DNA of 64,000 nt from JAVBRD01 sp031548365 (GTDB lineage: Bacteria > Bacillota > Clostridia > Christensenellales > UBA1750), in assembly GCA_031548365.1 (NCBI GenBank), contig JAVBRD010000016.1:1-64000 (forward strand), read 5' to 3'. Position numbers and translations under genes: made by a program. This document shows, one piece after another, positions 50,894 through 61,066 of this stretch (its first letter is position 1; each line of letters starts with the position of its first letter). The notes beneath the pieces were generated by a model. The model was given only the letters and a program-made list of their open reading frames with translations. It did no database searches and had not been told where the DNA came from.

Positions 50894-52645
50894 TTAAGCC
50901 ATCGCGCTCTTTGCGTTCAGCGCCGCGTAAACCCCGTTTTCCGCGACCAGCTGCGCGTGCGTGCCCGACTCGGCGACAGACCCGCCGTCCAGCACCAGAA
51001 TGCGGTCGGCATGCTGTATCGTGCTCAAGCGGTGCGCGACAACGATGGTCGTCCGCCCCTTCATGAGCGTGTCCAGCGCCTTGATAACTTCGGCCTCCGC
51101 CTCCGAATCGAGCGCCGAGGTCGCTTCGTCCAGCAGAAGGAGGGGCGCGTCCTTGAGGAGCGCGCGCGCGATGGCGATCCTCTGGCGCTGGCCGCCCGAG
51201 ATCTGCGTGCCACGCTCGCCCACGGGGGTGTCGTACCCCTGCGGGAGCGCGGCGATGAAGTCGTGGATGTTGGCCTTCATCGCCGCGTCCATCACCTGTG
51301 CGCGGGTTGAACCGGGCTTGCCCAGCGCGATGTTGTCGAGGATTGTGCCGTCAAACACCGCCGCGTCCTGCGGGACATAGGCCGAGAGAGCGCGCACGTC
51401 GGTGCGGCTCAAATCCTTGATGGAGCGCCCAAAGAGGATGATGTCGCCCGAGTCAACGTCGTAGAAATCCTCAATGAGCTTGATGAGCGTGGACTTTCCC
51501 CCGCCCGATGTGCCGACCAGCGCCACGACCTCTCCCCGCCTGACCGTCGCGGAGAAACCCGAGAATACGCTCCGGCCGCCGGGATACGCGAAGTGTACGT
51601 CCCGGATGTCCACGGCAACTTCGGCGGATACATCGGGCGGCGCGAGTGTGACGCGCTCTTCTTCAGCGGGCGTGTCCAACAAGTCAAACACGCGCTTGCC
51701 GGAGACCAAGCCGTACTGTATGAATGAAATGAAAGAGCTCAGGCTCTTGACCGCGTCGGCCATCACGCCGGCCACACCCGCGAGAAAGACAAGGCTGCCC
51801 ACGTCCATCTCCCCGCGCGTCACCAGGTACGCGCCGAAGATGAAGGACACCGGCTGGGCTGAAAACTGGAACAGGTAGATGAGGCCGTCGATCATGCCGT
51901 TGATCGCGCGGTACTTGATGCGTCTTTGCTGGATCCCGCGGCACAGCTCGCGGTAGCGCGCGGAAAAGCGTTCTTTCAAAAGGAAAACGCGGATGACGGG
52001 CAAACCCTTGACCGTCTCAATCAGGAAGGACGCAGTGCCCGCCGCGAACTCCTGCGCCTGACGATCGTACTTGCGCCCGCGCGGGTTGAGCGTGACTGAC
52101 GCCCAAAGCGCAACACCGCTGAACGCGACGCTCAAGACAGCCATGCGCCAGTCGCGCAGGAACAGGATGACGGCGGATGCGGTGAACATCACGCAAAACC
52201 TGAACAGGCTGGTGATGGCGAAACCGGCCAGCGAGCCGCCCGCGCGCGCGGTGTCGCTCGTCATGAGCGTGACATACGCGCCCGTTTTCATCTCCATGGC
52301 GCTGGACACGGGCAGTTTCTGGATGTGCGCGAACAGCGACTTGCGCAGCTCGCCCGTGGCGTACGCCGCGGCTGTGAGCTGATTGTACGTCCCCCAGCAG
52401 ATGAGCGGCGTGAGCAGGAGCAGCGCGCCCAGCAAAATGAGCACCGCGTTGACCGCGCCGCCCTCGCCCCCGCTCGTGACCACATTCACCAACTGCTCGT
52501 ACAGGTACGGCATGATGAGCGACTGCGCCATTTCAAGCGAGGCGACCAGCCCCCCCGCGATGTACCGCCCGCGCTTGACGCCGAGATAACCGCATATCCT
52601 GAAAAAAACTCGCGCGAGCGCTCTGAATCCCTCGGTTTTAGCCAT
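50894..52645 (-). CDS. ABC exporter half-transporter (ATPase fused to membrane domain), B
   Basis: A 583-aa type-IV ABC exporter subunit. Six membrane helices occupy about residues 15-320; the nucleotide-binding domain has Walker A GTSGGGKST, signature ISGGQRQR, Walker B LLLLDEATSALDSE and the switch His in VAHRLST. ATG 52645 overlaps the stop of the upstream subunit by 8 nt, so the two form a heterodimer. Substrate unknown; drugs, lipids or peptides are usual for this family. Confidence 0.92.
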   Translation of the reverse strand: MAKTEGFRALARVFFRICGYLGVKRGRYIAGGLVASLEMAQSLIMPYLYEQLVNVVTSGGEGGAVNAVLILLGALLLLTPLICWGTYNQLTAAAYATGELRKSLFAHIQKLPVSSAMEMKTGAYVTLMTSDTARAGGSLAGFAITSLFRFCVMFTASAVILFLRDWRMAVLSVAFSGVALWASVTLNPRGRKYDRQAQEFAAGTASFLIETVKGLPVIRVFLLKERFSARYRELCRGIQQRRIKYRAINGMIDGLIYLFQFSAQPVSFIFGAYLVTRGEMDVGSLVFLAGVAGVMADAVKSLSSFISFIQYGLVSGKRVFDLLDTPAEEERVTLAPPDVSAEVAVDIRDVHFAYPGGRSVFSGFSATVRRGEVVALVGTSGGGKSTLIKLIEDFYDVDSGDIILFGRSIKDLSRTDVRALSAYVPQDAAVFDGTILDNIALGKPGSTRAQVMDAAMKANIHDFIAALPQGYDTPVGERGTQISGGQRQRIAIARALLKDAPLLLLDEATSALDSEAEAEVIKALDTLMKGRTTIVVAHRLSTIQHADRILVLDGGSVAESGTHAQLVAENGVYAALNAKSAMA

Positions 52646-54383
52646 GCGCCGCACCCCCCTGGGCTTGCGCAAGCGCCATTTGGTAGTACCGGCCCTTGGC
52701 CGCCATCAACTCGTCCCGCGTGCCTTGCTCCACTACGCGGCCGACTTCCAGAAAGAGGATGCGGTCGACGTTTTTGAGCGTGGAGAGCCGGTGCGCCACG
52801 ATCACGGCGGCGCGTCCCTCCAGCAGTCGGTCGAGCGCCCTTTGCACCTCGGCTTCTGACGCGGTGTCCAGCGCGGATGTTGCCTCGTCAAGCAGGACGA
52901 GCGGGGCGTCTTTCAAAATCGCTCTCGCGATGGCGATACGCTGCTTCTGCCCGCCGGACAGCCGCGCGCCCGATTCGCCGACCTGTGTGTCCACGCCCTG
53001 CGGAAGGCTTTGCACAAAGTCGGTCAGGTACGCCGCGTCGATGGCGGCCATGACCTCTTCGCGCGTGGCGTTTTCCCGGCCGTTGAGCACGTTTTCGTAC
53101 AGCGTGCCGTCAAAGAGCGTGGGATCCTGCGTGACGATGGACAGCCCCCTGCGCAGCGCGTCGGGTGCCCAGCTCTCCGCGGGATGCCCGAAGAGGCCGA
53201 AGCGCCCGCTCTCGTGCGAGTACAGGCGGCAAATGAGGCGGAGCACGCTGCTTTTCCCGCATCCACTCGGGCCGACCAGCCCAACCTTTTCCCCGCGCGA
53301 TACGCTCAGGGCGAGCGCGTCGAAGATCGCGGGCTGATCCGGGTAGCCGAAGCGCAGTCCTTCCATGTCGACCAGGAGCGCGCGTCCTTCGGGCGTGACG
53401 GCTTCCCCCTCCGGCTCAAGCGGGAGGTCGAGCACCTCATAGATGCGCGACGCCTGCGCCGTCCCCGTTCGGATGGCGTTTGCCATGTAGCTCAAAAGGT
53501 CGAGGGCGTTGCGGATCTGCGCGCTGATGGCGATGAACGCGATGATCGTGCCCACCGTGGCGTCGCCGCGCCGCGCGAGGAAGAGGCCCAACGCCATCGT
53601 AGCAACGACGGGGAGGAGACCTGATATGTACCTCGTGGCCTGAAGTTTCACGCCCGCTTTTTCCGCCTCGACCGCGGAGGCGACCGCAGCGTCGGATTGC
53701 GCGGCGAACCGCCTCGTCATCTCGCCACCGAGGTTGAACGACTTGGTCACCATCAGCCCGCTAAGCATGTCGGTCGCCACGTTCATGGCTTTTCCCACGA
53801 GCGCTGAACGCTGCTTCTGCTGTTTCTCGATGGGCGCGCTGATGCGCCGCGTGGCGAAAATTGCCAGCGGCAAGAGCACGATGTACACGATGGAGAGCTG
53901 CCAGCTGAGCAAGACGCAGCTCACCAGCGCGACCACAGCCATGATGCTTACGCGCGCAAGCCATGTGAACCGCCCGGCAACCGCTTCGCACAGGTCGTAC
54001 ACATCGCTGTTCATGCGAACAACGAGGTCGCCCGAGCGCAGCTGTTTGTCCAGTGCTTCCGTTTTCGCGCGCAAAAGCACGCCGTACGCGCGCATGCGCA
54101 GATCAAGGAAGATGCGCTCGCTCCCGATGGCGTTGATGATGTTGCTGAGCGCCACGCGCCCGAAATCCAGCGCGAGCAGGGCGGCGATCGGCAGGACGAG
54201 CGCGAGCATCGCGCCTGTTTCCCCCGCGACGCCATGATCAACCATCCGTCCGTAAAGCCGCGATGTGTTTGTTTGCAGAAGCCCCGCGCCAAAGGACATG
54301 GTCAAGATCATCAGAATCCAGACCCAGTGCTTTTTACTGTCCATGAACAGGCGGATGAGCGGGTGCCTTGATTTTGGGTTCAT
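52638..54383 (-). CDS. ABC exporter half-transporter (ATPase fused to membrane domain), A
   Basis: A 581-aa partner subunit. GGGAGG precedes ATG 54383. The membrane domain spans about 15-315; Walker A is GPSGCGKSS, the signature LSGGQKQR, Walker B LVLLDEATSALDTA. Both catalytic Glu are present in the pair, so neither half is obviously degenerate. Confidence 0.92.
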   Translation of the reverse strand: MNPKSRHPLIRLFMDSKKHWVWILMILTMSFGAGLLQTNTSRLYGRMVDHGVAGETGAMLALVLPIAALLALDFGRVALSNIINAIGSERIFLDLRMRAYGVLLRAKTEALDKQLRSGDLVVRMNSDVYDLCEAVAGRFTWLARVSIMAVVALVSCVLLSWQLSIVYIVLLPLAIFATRRISAPIEKQQKQRSALVGKAMNVATDMLSGLMVTKSFNLGGEMTRRFAAQSDAAVASAVEAEKAGVKLQATRYISGLLPVVATMALGLFLARRGDATVGTIIAFIAISAQIRNALDLLSYMANAIRTGTAQASRIYEVLDLPLEPEGEAVTPEGRALLVDMEGLRFGYPDQPAIFDALALSVSRGEKVGLVGPSGCGKSSVLRLICRLYSHESGRFGLFGHPAESWAPDALRRGLSIVTQDPTLFDGTLYENVLNGRENATREEVMAAIDAAYLTDFVQSLPQGVDTQVGESGARLSGGQKQRIAIARAILKDAPLVLLDEATSALDTASEAEVQRALDRLLEGRAAVIVAHRLSTLKNVDRILFLEVGRVVEQGTRDELMAAKGRYYQMALAQAQGGAAHG

Positions 54384-54508
54384 CAACGAACCTCCCATTC
54401 TACACGCGCGCAGATCGTGAGCCCGCGGCGGTGGGGCGCTTATTCTGCATCCATCGCCAAAAACCTTTGCCGGCCCGGGGATTCGCGCAGCACAGGCGGG
54501 TCGCGGCC

Positions 54509-55204
54509 TTACCCCTTGGCTTGCGCGCGCTTCCGCGCCAACGCCTTTTTCTGCGCCCCGGTTTTGGGCGCGGGATCGGACAGCCCGGAGCAGGCTCCCC
54601 CTGCGATCGCCCAAAGATAGAGACTGGCCACGGTGGCGTACGGCGAGTACCGTCGCCTGTACTTTGCAAACAGCGCCGGGGTAATTTTGCGGTGTCCATA
54701 CAGCATCCTGAGCCCGCGGTGGATCGCGAGGTCATCCCAGCTCATCACATCCATGCGCTGCATGGAGAACGTCATCAGCATTTCCGCCGTCCAAGCGCCG
54801 ATCCCCTTGAGCCTGACGAGCCGCTCGCACACTTCGCCGTCCGTCATCTCGCGCAAACGCGACAGATCCAGGCCGCCATCTGCGACCGCATTGGCGATTT
54901 CCTTGATATAGCCCGCCTTGCGCATGGTCATGCCGCAGGTCTGCAGCTCTTCAGCGGCGATGGACGCGACGCGCTTCGGCGTCAGGGGGGCGAAACGCGT
55001 CTGAACACGCTCCCAAACGGTGCCGAGCGCTTTTGTGGAGATCTGCTGACCCACAATCGCGTTGACCAGCGCTACGAACATGTCCGGGATGACCGCGCGG
55101 TCGATGTGCCCGATGGCGTCCATCGCTTTGGCAAGTATGGGATCCCTCGCTTTCAGGTGGCTGACCTCGCGCTCGCCGTACTCAAAAACCAGTCTTTCAG
55201 ACAT
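54509..55204 (-). CDS. DNA-3-methyladenine glycosylase (AlkA/HhH-GPD type)
   Basis: A 231-aa base-excision enzyme removing alkylated purines. The helix-hairpin-helix LVRLKGIGAWTAEML and the catalytic Asp in MSWDDLAIHRGL identify it. The C-terminal tail is Lys/Arg-rich (KKALARKRAQAKG). It overlaps the upstream methyltransferase gene by 8 nt and is last in a three-gene alkylation-repair operon. Confidence 0.92.
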   Translation of the reverse strand: MSERLVFEYGEREVSHLKARDPILAKAMDAIGHIDRAVIPDMFVALVNAIVGQQISTKALGTVWERVQTRFAPLTPKRVASIAAEELQTCGMTMRKAGYIKEIANAVADGGLDLSRLREMTDGEVCERLVRLKGIGAWTAEMLMTFSMQRMDVMSWDDLAIHRGLRMLYGHRKITPALFAKYRRRYSPYATVASLYLWAIAGGACSGLSDPAPKTGAQKKALARKRAQAKG

Positions 55205-55664
55205 GGCGTTTCTCCAGCTGCAGCAGGTACTCCTTGACGGGAAGCCCTCCCGCGTAACCGGTCAGGCCGCCATCCTTCCCCGTCACGCGGTGGCACGGCA
55301 CGATGATGGCGATGGGGTTGCGGTTGTTCGCCATGCCGACGGCGCGGCACGCCCGCGGGTTGCCGACCATCACAGCCACATCCTCGTAACTGCGGGTTTC
55401 TCCGAATGGGATGGTCATGAGCGCATTCCAGACCGCCATCTGAAAATCCGTACCGCGCAGGGCGATCGGCACGGAAAACGCCTTGCGCTTGCCGCCGAAG
55501 TATTCAAAGAGCTGCGCGGCGGCCTGCGCGATGAGCGGCGTTTCGGCCGTCTCAAACCCGCTCGGGACCTTTTCGCCGCCAAAGAACAAGCGGATGATTG
55601 CACCGTTATCCTCGGCGATGCCCACGCTGCCGACCGGCGTACCGTAACAATAAACACTTTTCAC
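55197..55664 (-). CDS. ogt: Methylated-DNA--protein-cysteine methyltransferase
   Basis: A 155-aa suicide enzyme that takes O6-alkyl groups from guanine. The acceptor Cys is in IIVPCHRV, preceded by the RAVGMANNRNP helix. It overlaps the AdaA-like gene by 4 nt and the glycosylase by 8 nt, giving tight co-expression. Confidence 0.94.
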   Translation of the reverse strand: MKSVYCYGTPVGSVGIAEDNGAIIRLFFGGEKVPSGFETAETPLIAQAAAQLFEYFGGKRKAFSVPIALRGTDFQMAVWNALMTIPFGETRSYEDVAVMVGNPRACRAVGMANNRNPIAIIVPCHRVTGKDGGLTGYAGGLPVKEYLLQLEKRHV

Positions 55665-56236
55665 GGTTTCGTTCCCTGCCTCTCCGCTCGCGCCCGGGCG
55701 CGGCAGTCCTTGGGGGTTGTTCCCGATTGCTTCCTGAAAAAGCCGTAAAAAGACGGCAGGCTGCCAAAACCAATGTCTCCCGCAATCTCAATGATGGGGC
55801 GATCCGTTTCCGCCAGCATTTTTTTTGCGTAATCGGCGCGTATTTTGCTCAAGTACGCGCCGGGCGCAACGCCATACCGCTGCCGAAAGACCATGGCCAA
55901 ATGGTTCGCCGACACGCCAAGGCGCTTCATCTCCGCCGAAAGCCGCTCCCGCTCCCCAAAGAGATCATCCATCAGCGCCTTTGTGCGATCCGCCAGCTCA
56001 CGCGCGGGCGCATAATCGAGCAAGTCCGGCCGGCAGCGCTTGCACGGACGAAAACCGGCTCTTTCGGCCTCTTCCCGCGCCTCAAAATAACGCACGTTTC
56101 TTTGGAGCGGCGTTCTTGACTTACAGGACGGGCGGCAGTACACGCCTACCGTTTTGACGGCGTAAAAGAATGCCCCGTCACAGCCCGCATCACAGCGAAT
56201 AACCGCATTCCACATCTCTTCCTCAGCCAAACGCAT
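55661..56236 (-). CDS. adaA: AdaA-like methylphosphotriester-sensing activator
   Basis: A 191-aa protein. The N-terminal Ada metal-binding domain carries the four zinc Cys in CRPSC and CKRC, the first of which takes up methyl groups from DNA phosphotriesters. The C-terminal part is an AraC-type helix-turn-helix (IIEIAGDIGFGSLPSFYGFFRKQ). As in Bacillus, the activator is separate from the O6-guanine transferase. It heads the repair operon and should switch it on when methylated. Confidence 0.92.
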   Translation of the reverse strand: MRLAEEEMWNAVIRCDAGCDGAFFYAVKTVGVYCRPSCKSRTPLQRNVRYFEAREEAERAGFRPCKRCRPDLLDYAPARELADRTKALMDDLFGERERLSAEMKRLGVSANHLAMVFRQRYGVAPGAYLSKIRADYAKKMLAETDRPIIEIAGDIGFGSLPSFYGFFRKQSGTTPKDCRARARAERQGTKP

Positions 56237-56327
56237 GCGCGTCCCCCCAGCCTGCTCACGCTCCCTGTTTTCATATAAGTATAGCACGGCGCGGACGTTT
56301 CGTCTTATCGCATTTAACGATGCAATT

Positions 56328-56358
56328 AAAAAACCCGCAAACTTAGTTGCGGGCTTTT
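56328..56358. terminator. Bidirectional Rho-independent terminator
   Basis: CCCGCAA (56334-56340) and TTGCGGG (56347-56353) flanked by AAAAAA on the left and CTTTT on the right, between the lipoprotein gene and the repair operon. Confidence 0.85.
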
Positions 56359-56383
56359 GCTATCACACGCGCCAAAGCGCGCA

Positions 56384-57163
56384 TCACTTCTTGGCTTTGT
56401 CGACTTCTTTTTTGAAGCCGTCCACGGTCACCGGCGATATTTTCGCCCAAGCGTCCGCGACCTTTTTATCGTTTGATTTGGCGACGAGCTTGTTGTCCTT
56501 GTCGACGACGAAGCGCTGCGGCTCCACGCCCTGATCGTTGATGTACCACTTCAGGTCGTTGTCGTAGAACAGCGGGAGAATCACGGTATCGTCGAAGTTC
56601 GGCTCCATGAAATTGGCGTTAAGCTTGGGCTCCTTCATGGTCTTCATGTTCTGATCGGAGTAGTTGAGCGCGACATAGACTTCCTTCTGTGAAACCTTGC
56701 CCTTGTAGACGGCTTCCACACGGAACAGATAGACCTTGACGTTGTCGTGATAGTTGGAGTTGGGTTTGGTGATGTCCTTGATGTCGCGCACGGCGTGATC
56801 ATCGCGGACAAACTTGATAAACTGCCCCATGATCACGATGTCGCAATTCTTGATGACGTCGAGGTAGCTCTTCATATCGCCGGCGTTGTCAATGGGGCCT
56901 CCGGCGGACACAGGGGTTGTCAAGGGGGTGGTCGAAGCACCAGGCGTCAGAGCCGCGGGCGTGGGCAGAGCTGAGGGCGCAGGCGAGGGTGTGGCGATGC
57001 CAGGCGTAAGCGAAGCGCCGGGCGTCGCATTCGCAGGTACGACAGGGGTGCCGACAGCCGCGCCGGTGGGCGCGGGCGTCACCTTGGGCGCTTCGGGCGA
57101 GCACGCGGTCAAGGCCAGCGCCATCAGCGCGGCCAGCGCAAGACAAATCAGTCTTCTCTTCAT
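56384..57163 (-). CDS. Lipoprotein of unknown function
   Basis: A 259-aa protein. TGGAGG precedes ATG 57163. The signal peptide ends at ALTAC, so Cys21 should be lipidated; a Pro/Thr/Ala-rich linker of about 70 residues follows, like the linkers of the sugar-binding lipoproteins. The C-terminal 165 residues form an alpha/beta domain (CDIVIMGQFIKFVRDDHAVRD...VYVALNYSD) that I cannot assign. It stands alone. Confidence 0.8.
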   Translation of the reverse strand: MKRRLICLALAALMALALTACSPEAPKVTPAPTGAAVGTPVVPANATPGASLTPGIATPSPAPSALPTPAALTPGASTTPLTTPVSAGGPIDNAGDMKSYLDVIKNCDIVIMGQFIKFVRDDHAVRDIKDITKPNSNYHDNVKVYLFRVEAVYKGKVSQKEVYVALNYSDQNMKTMKEPKLNANFMEPNFDDTVILPLFYDNDLKWYINDQGVEPQRFVVDKDNKLVAKSNDKKVADAWAKISPVTVDGFKKEVDKAKK

Positions 57164-57326
57164 GTCGATCCTCCAGTAATCATCAGGGAGATTAAAGCCG
57201 TTTTGCTATCCGCGCCATTATACATAAAAGCGACGCCTTCCGCAAGAGGAGATGCACATTAGACGCCGCAGGAAGCGCCCAGGTTCCCTCGAAAATAAAC
57301 ATATTTTACCGAACTTTACGTCCGTG

Positions 57327-58652
57327 CTACCTGACGAGGCAGGGTTTCTTGGGGTCAAACCGCCAGCCCCTGATCAGGTACTGCATGCCCGCGCTGTCGT
57401 CACGAGCGCCCAAGCAGTGCGCATTGTAAAGCTCGTTCGCGGCTTTGACGCGCTCCAAGTCCGGGGTGATTCCCAGCCCAACGCGGCCCGGAACGCGCAC
57501 GAAACCATCCTCGATGACCGGCGGCGCGCTCGTCAATCGCTCCGCGCCTTCCTGCCAAATCCAGTGGGTGTCGATGGCGGTCACGCGCCCGGGCACCGCG
57601 GCGGCGGTTTGCGCGATCATGGCCAGGGAAATGTCAAAATGGTTGTTGGAGTGCGATCCCCACGTCAGCCCGAAAGCCTCGCACAGCTGCCCCACGCGCA
57701 CCGCTCCCGCCATCGTCCAGAAGTGCGGGTCGGCGAGCGGGATGTCCACGGCCTGCAGGGAGAGAGCGTGCGCCATCTGTCGCCAGTCCGTGGCAATCAT
57801 GTTGGTCGCTGTGGGAAGCCCGGTCGCGCGCCGGAACTCGGCCATGACCTCCCGGCCCGAAAAGCCGCTCTCCGCACCGCACGGGTCCTCACAGTACGCC
57901 AGCGCGTCCCCCATGTCCCGGCAAAGCTCGACGGCCTGGGCAAGAGTCCACGCGCCGTTGGGATCGAGCGTAATACGCGCATCCGGGAAACGACTTTTGA
58001 GCGCGCGCACCGCGTCCATCTCTTCCTCGCCGGAGAGCACACCGCCTTTGAGCTTGAAGTCGTCAAATCCGTACTTCTCCCTTGCGGCCTCCGCGAGCGC
58101 AACGATGGCGTCCGCGTCCATGGCCTTTTCGCGGCGCAGGCGATACCACGCGCACCCCGAGTCCTTCTCCCGCAAGTACGGCAGGTCGGTCATGCCGGGA
58201 TCAGCCACATAAAAAAGGTAGCCGAGCGCTTTGACATCCGCGCGTTGCACGCCTTCCCCGAGAAGAGAAGCCACGCTCACACCCAAATGCTGCCCGGTCA
58301 GGTCGAGCAGCGCCGCCTCGATGCCCGTGACAACGTGAACGCCCGTGCGCAAATCGAACGTCTGCTGGCCGCGCTCCTCACGCTCGCCCGCGAGCGCGCG
58401 CCGGACAGCCGTGAGCGTGTCGCGGTACGCGCCCAGCGTCGTCCCCTCCACAATGAGCGCGGCGTTTTTGAGTCCCCGCTCAATATTCCCGCCTCCAGGC
58501 ACCTCGCCGCAGCCCACGCGTCCCTCGCTATCGGTCAGAATGACCACGTTGCGCGTGAAAAACGGCGCGTGCGCGCCCGAGAGGTTGAGCAGCATGGAGT
58601 CGCGCCCCGCGACCGGGTATACGTCCATCCGCGTGATAACAGGCTGGTTCAT
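57327..58652 (-). CDS. gudD: Glucarate dehydratase
   Basis: Enolase-superfamily enzyme (441 aa, close to the 446 of E. coli GudD) converting D-glucarate to 5-keto-4-deoxyglucarate. Visible active-site elements are FKLKGGV (base Lys), the metal ligands in TLDPNGAW, YCEDPCG and TNMIATD, and the catalytic His in WGSHSNNHFDIS. It is last in the operon, 18 bp after garD. Confidence 0.93.
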   Translation of the reverse strand: MNQPVITRMDVYPVAGRDSMLLNLSGAHAPFFTRNVVILTDSEGRVGCGEVPGGGNIERGLKNAALIVEGTTLGAYRDTLTAVRRALAGEREERGQQTFDLRTGVHVVTGIEAALLDLTGQHLGVSVASLLGEGVQRADVKALGYLFYVADPGMTDLPYLREKDSGCAWYRLRREKAMDADAIVALAEAAREKYGFDDFKLKGGVLSGEEEMDAVRALKSRFPDARITLDPNGAWTLAQAVELCRDMGDALAYCEDPCGAESGFSGREVMAEFRRATGLPTATNMIATDWRQMAHALSLQAVDIPLADPHFWTMAGAVRVGQLCEAFGLTWGSHSNNHFDISLAMIAQTAAAVPGRVTAIDTHWIWQEGAERLTSAPPVIEDGFVRVPGRVGLGITPDLERVKAANELYNAHCLGARDDSAGMQYLIRGWRFDPKKPCLVR

Positions 58653-58670
58653 GGCATTCGCCCCTTCGCT

Positions 58671-60176
58671 CTATGTGATCGGTGCGGGGTTGAAAACGCA
58701 GAGGTCGTTATGAATGCGAAGCCGCTCCGCGCAGGTTTTTTGACCGGATGCGACATCGAGGATGAGGTCGTAGAGCCTCTCTCCCAGCGCGGGAATCGTG
58801 TCCCCTCCCGTGAGGACGCGCCCCGCGTCCACGTCGATCAAGTCAAACCAGCGCGCAGCGAGATCCGATCCGCTGGATACCTTGATCACAGGCGCGGCGG
58901 CCAGGCCGTAAGGGGTGCCGCGTCCCGTGGTGAACACCTGGAGCGTGATGCCGGACGCGAGCTGGCATGTGCCGCACACAAAATCGCTCGCGGGCGTAGC
59001 CGCGTAGATCAGACCGCGCCTTAAGGGGCGCTCAGCGGGGGATAACACCTGCGCGATCTCCGTCGTGCCCGACTTTGCGACCGAGCCCATGGCCTTTTCA
59101 ACGATGGAGGACAATCCGCCCGCCTTGTTGCCCGGGGTGGGATTGGCGTCGCGCCCCACGCCGCCCTCTTCAAGATAGCGATCGTACCAGCGCATCTCGC
59201 ACGCCAACCGACTCATGGTCGTTTCATCGCAAACGCGCTCCGCAAGCTGCGTGACGGCGTCGCGCACTTCGGTCGTCTCCGAAAAGAGCACTGTGGCGCC
59301 TGCGGCGACAAGCATATCAGACGCCACGCCCACCGCGGGGTTGCATGAAAGTCCCGAGAACGCGTCGCTCCCGCCGCACTGGGTTCCAATGATCAAATCG
59401 GACAGCGGGAGCTCCTCGCGGCGGCGTGTGTTGAGGCGCTCAAGCCGCGTTTGTATTCCGCGCAGGAGCGCGGCCATCATCGCCTCATATCCGTCGTAAT
59501 CCTGAAGCACAAGGAGGGCGTCGCCCGCCGTCTCCTCAGGTGTGAGCAGGCGCTCCGGCGTGAGCTTCTCGCAGCCAAGCGCGACGAGCAGCACCTCGCC
59601 GCCAAAATTCGGGTTGCGCATCAGGTTACGGATGGCCCGGATGGGGTTTTCCGCATCGCGCGCGTCGATTGCGACTCCACAGCCGTACGCGTGGTTGAGC
59701 GGCACAATGTCGTCCACAGCCGGGTACGCCGTCAAAAGCTCACGCCGCGCGCGCTCGACGGCCGCGTTTACGACCCCCGCCACACATTGAACGGACGTCG
59801 AGATCGCCAAGAGGTTTCGCGTGCCCGCGAAGCCTTGTCGGTTCCTGTATCCCATGAATGTCCGGCGGGCGGGGATCGGACGATTGCCCGGGGATGGCGT
59901 ACCGTGAGTGAGGCGGTCGAGTGTTGGGGACGCCACGCCCGCCAGATCTCGCTCTGACACCCACTCTCCTGCCGCGATATCGCGTGCGGCTACGCCGATG
60001 GCCACGCCATAACGCACGACCGGTTCTCCCGCGCGTATAGCGGTGAGCGCCGCCTTGTGGCACGCGGGGATCTCGCCCGCCGCGCGCACGCCCTCAAGCA
60101 CCACGTCGTTCGGATGCAGCTCGCGCACCGCCACCGCGACATTGTCCGCCGGATGAACCTTGATCGCCCCGCTCAT
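58671..60176 (-). CDS. garD: Galactarate dehydratase (GarD/UxaA family)
   Basis: A 501-aa dehydratase, slightly shorter than E. coli GarD (523). An N-terminal SAF domain (HPADNVAVAVRELHPNDVVL) is followed by HAYGCGVAIDARD and the Cys-containing GTQCGGSDAFSGLSCNP motifs of the family. It should turn galactarate into 5-keto-4-deoxyglucarate, the same product as GudD. Its ATG overlaps the stop of the upstream lyase by ATGA. Altronate-type dehydratase is the main alternative. Confidence 0.88.
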   Translation of the reverse strand: MSGAIKVHPADNVAVAVRELHPNDVVLEGVRAAGEIPACHKAALTAIRAGEPVVRYGVAIGVAARDIAAGEWVSERDLAGVASPTLDRLTHGTPSPGNRPIPARRTFMGYRNRQGFAGTRNLLAISTSVQCVAGVVNAAVERARRELLTAYPAVDDIVPLNHAYGCGVAIDARDAENPIRAIRNLMRNPNFGGEVLLVALGCEKLTPERLLTPEETAGDALLVLQDYDGYEAMMAALLRGIQTRLERLNTRRREELPLSDLIIGTQCGGSDAFSGLSCNPAVGVASDMLVAAGATVLFSETTEVRDAVTQLAERVCDETTMSRLACEMRWYDRYLEEGGVGRDANPTPGNKAGGLSSIVEKAMGSVAKSGTTEIAQVLSPAERPLRRGLIYAATPASDFVCGTCQLASGITLQVFTTGRGTPYGLAAAPVIKVSSGSDLAARWFDLIDVDAGRVLTGGDTIPALGERLYDLILDVASGQKTCAERLRIHNDLCVFNPAPIT

Positions 60177-61066
60177 GGCTTTACCGCGCCCAACTCAACC
60201 AAAACCGACTTAAGTTCGGCTATGAGTGCGGGCGACGACGTCGTGTTGGGCAGGACGGACGACCCCACATCCAGCCCCATCAGGCGCATGCAGTCTTTTG
60301 TGGCGACAGGAAAACTCGCCTTGTCAAAAAGCATGCGCAGCTTGTTCAGGCGATACTGGGCGTCGCGCGCGGCGGAAAGATCACCCGCCGCCAGCTTGTC
60401 GCCGATCTCGCGCACAACCGCGGGCACAACATTGGCCGTGGACGCCACACACCCTGCCGCGCCGTATGCGAGCGAAGCCAAAATGAGCGTGTCCTTCCCC
60501 GCGAACACGCGAAAATCCGCGCCGCGCGTCAGCCGGATGTACTCCGCCGTAAGCGTCATGTTGCCGCTCGAGTCCTTGATGCCAACCACGGTCTGTACGT
60601 TTTCGATGATCTTGAGGAGGAGGGGGACGCCTATGCCGTACCCCACACGACCCGGATTGTTGTACAGCAGCACAGGTGTGCCGACCGCGTCCGCGATGGC
60701 GGACACGTGTCCGAGCAGCTCCTCATCGCTCGGAGCGAGAAACATAGGCGGGAGTACGGAAATCGCCGACGCGCCCAGCCGTTCACCCATTCTGGCGAGT
60801 TCTACGCACGCGCGCGTCGAAGTCGCGCCCACCCCCATATATACGGGAACGCGGCCCGCCGTTTCCTCCACGATGGCCTCGAGCCCGCGCTCCTGCTCGC
60901 CGTCACCGATGGCATAAAACTCACCGTTGCTGCCGAACGCTAGTATGCCGTCCACACCACCTTCAATCACGTGCCGCACGACCGTTTTGAGCTGCGTGAT
61001 GAGCACACGGCCGTTCGCATCGCACGGCGTCACCAACGGAACGATGACACCCATGAGCTTGTCCAT
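60173..61066 (-). CDS. DapA-family lyase, probable 5-keto-4-deoxyglucarate dehydratase
   Basis: A 297-aa class-I lyase. ATG 61066 has AGGGGG 8 nt upstream. Family motifs are GSNGEFYAIG, VLLYNNPGRVG (catalytic Tyr) and VGIKDSSGN (Schiff-base Lys). From its place before garD and gudD it should act on their common product, either as KdgD (giving 2-oxoglutarate semialdehyde) or as an aldolase; sequence alone does not decide, and the PGR segment is closer to DapA than to typical KdgD. Confidence 0.82.
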   Translation of the reverse strand: MDKLMGVIVPLVTPCDANGRVLITQLKTVVRHVIEGGVDGILAFGSNGEFYAIGDGEQERGLEAIVEETAGRVPVYMGVGATSTRACVELARMGERLGASAISVLPPMFLAPSDEELLGHVSAIADAVGTPVLLYNNPGRVGYGIGVPLLLKIIENVQTVVGIKDSSGNMTLTAEYIRLTRGADFRVFAGKDTLILASLAYGAAGCVASTANVVPAVVREIGDKLAAGDLSAARDAQYRLNKLRMLFDKASFPVATKDCMRLMGLDVGSSVLPNTTSSPALIAELKSVLVELGAVKP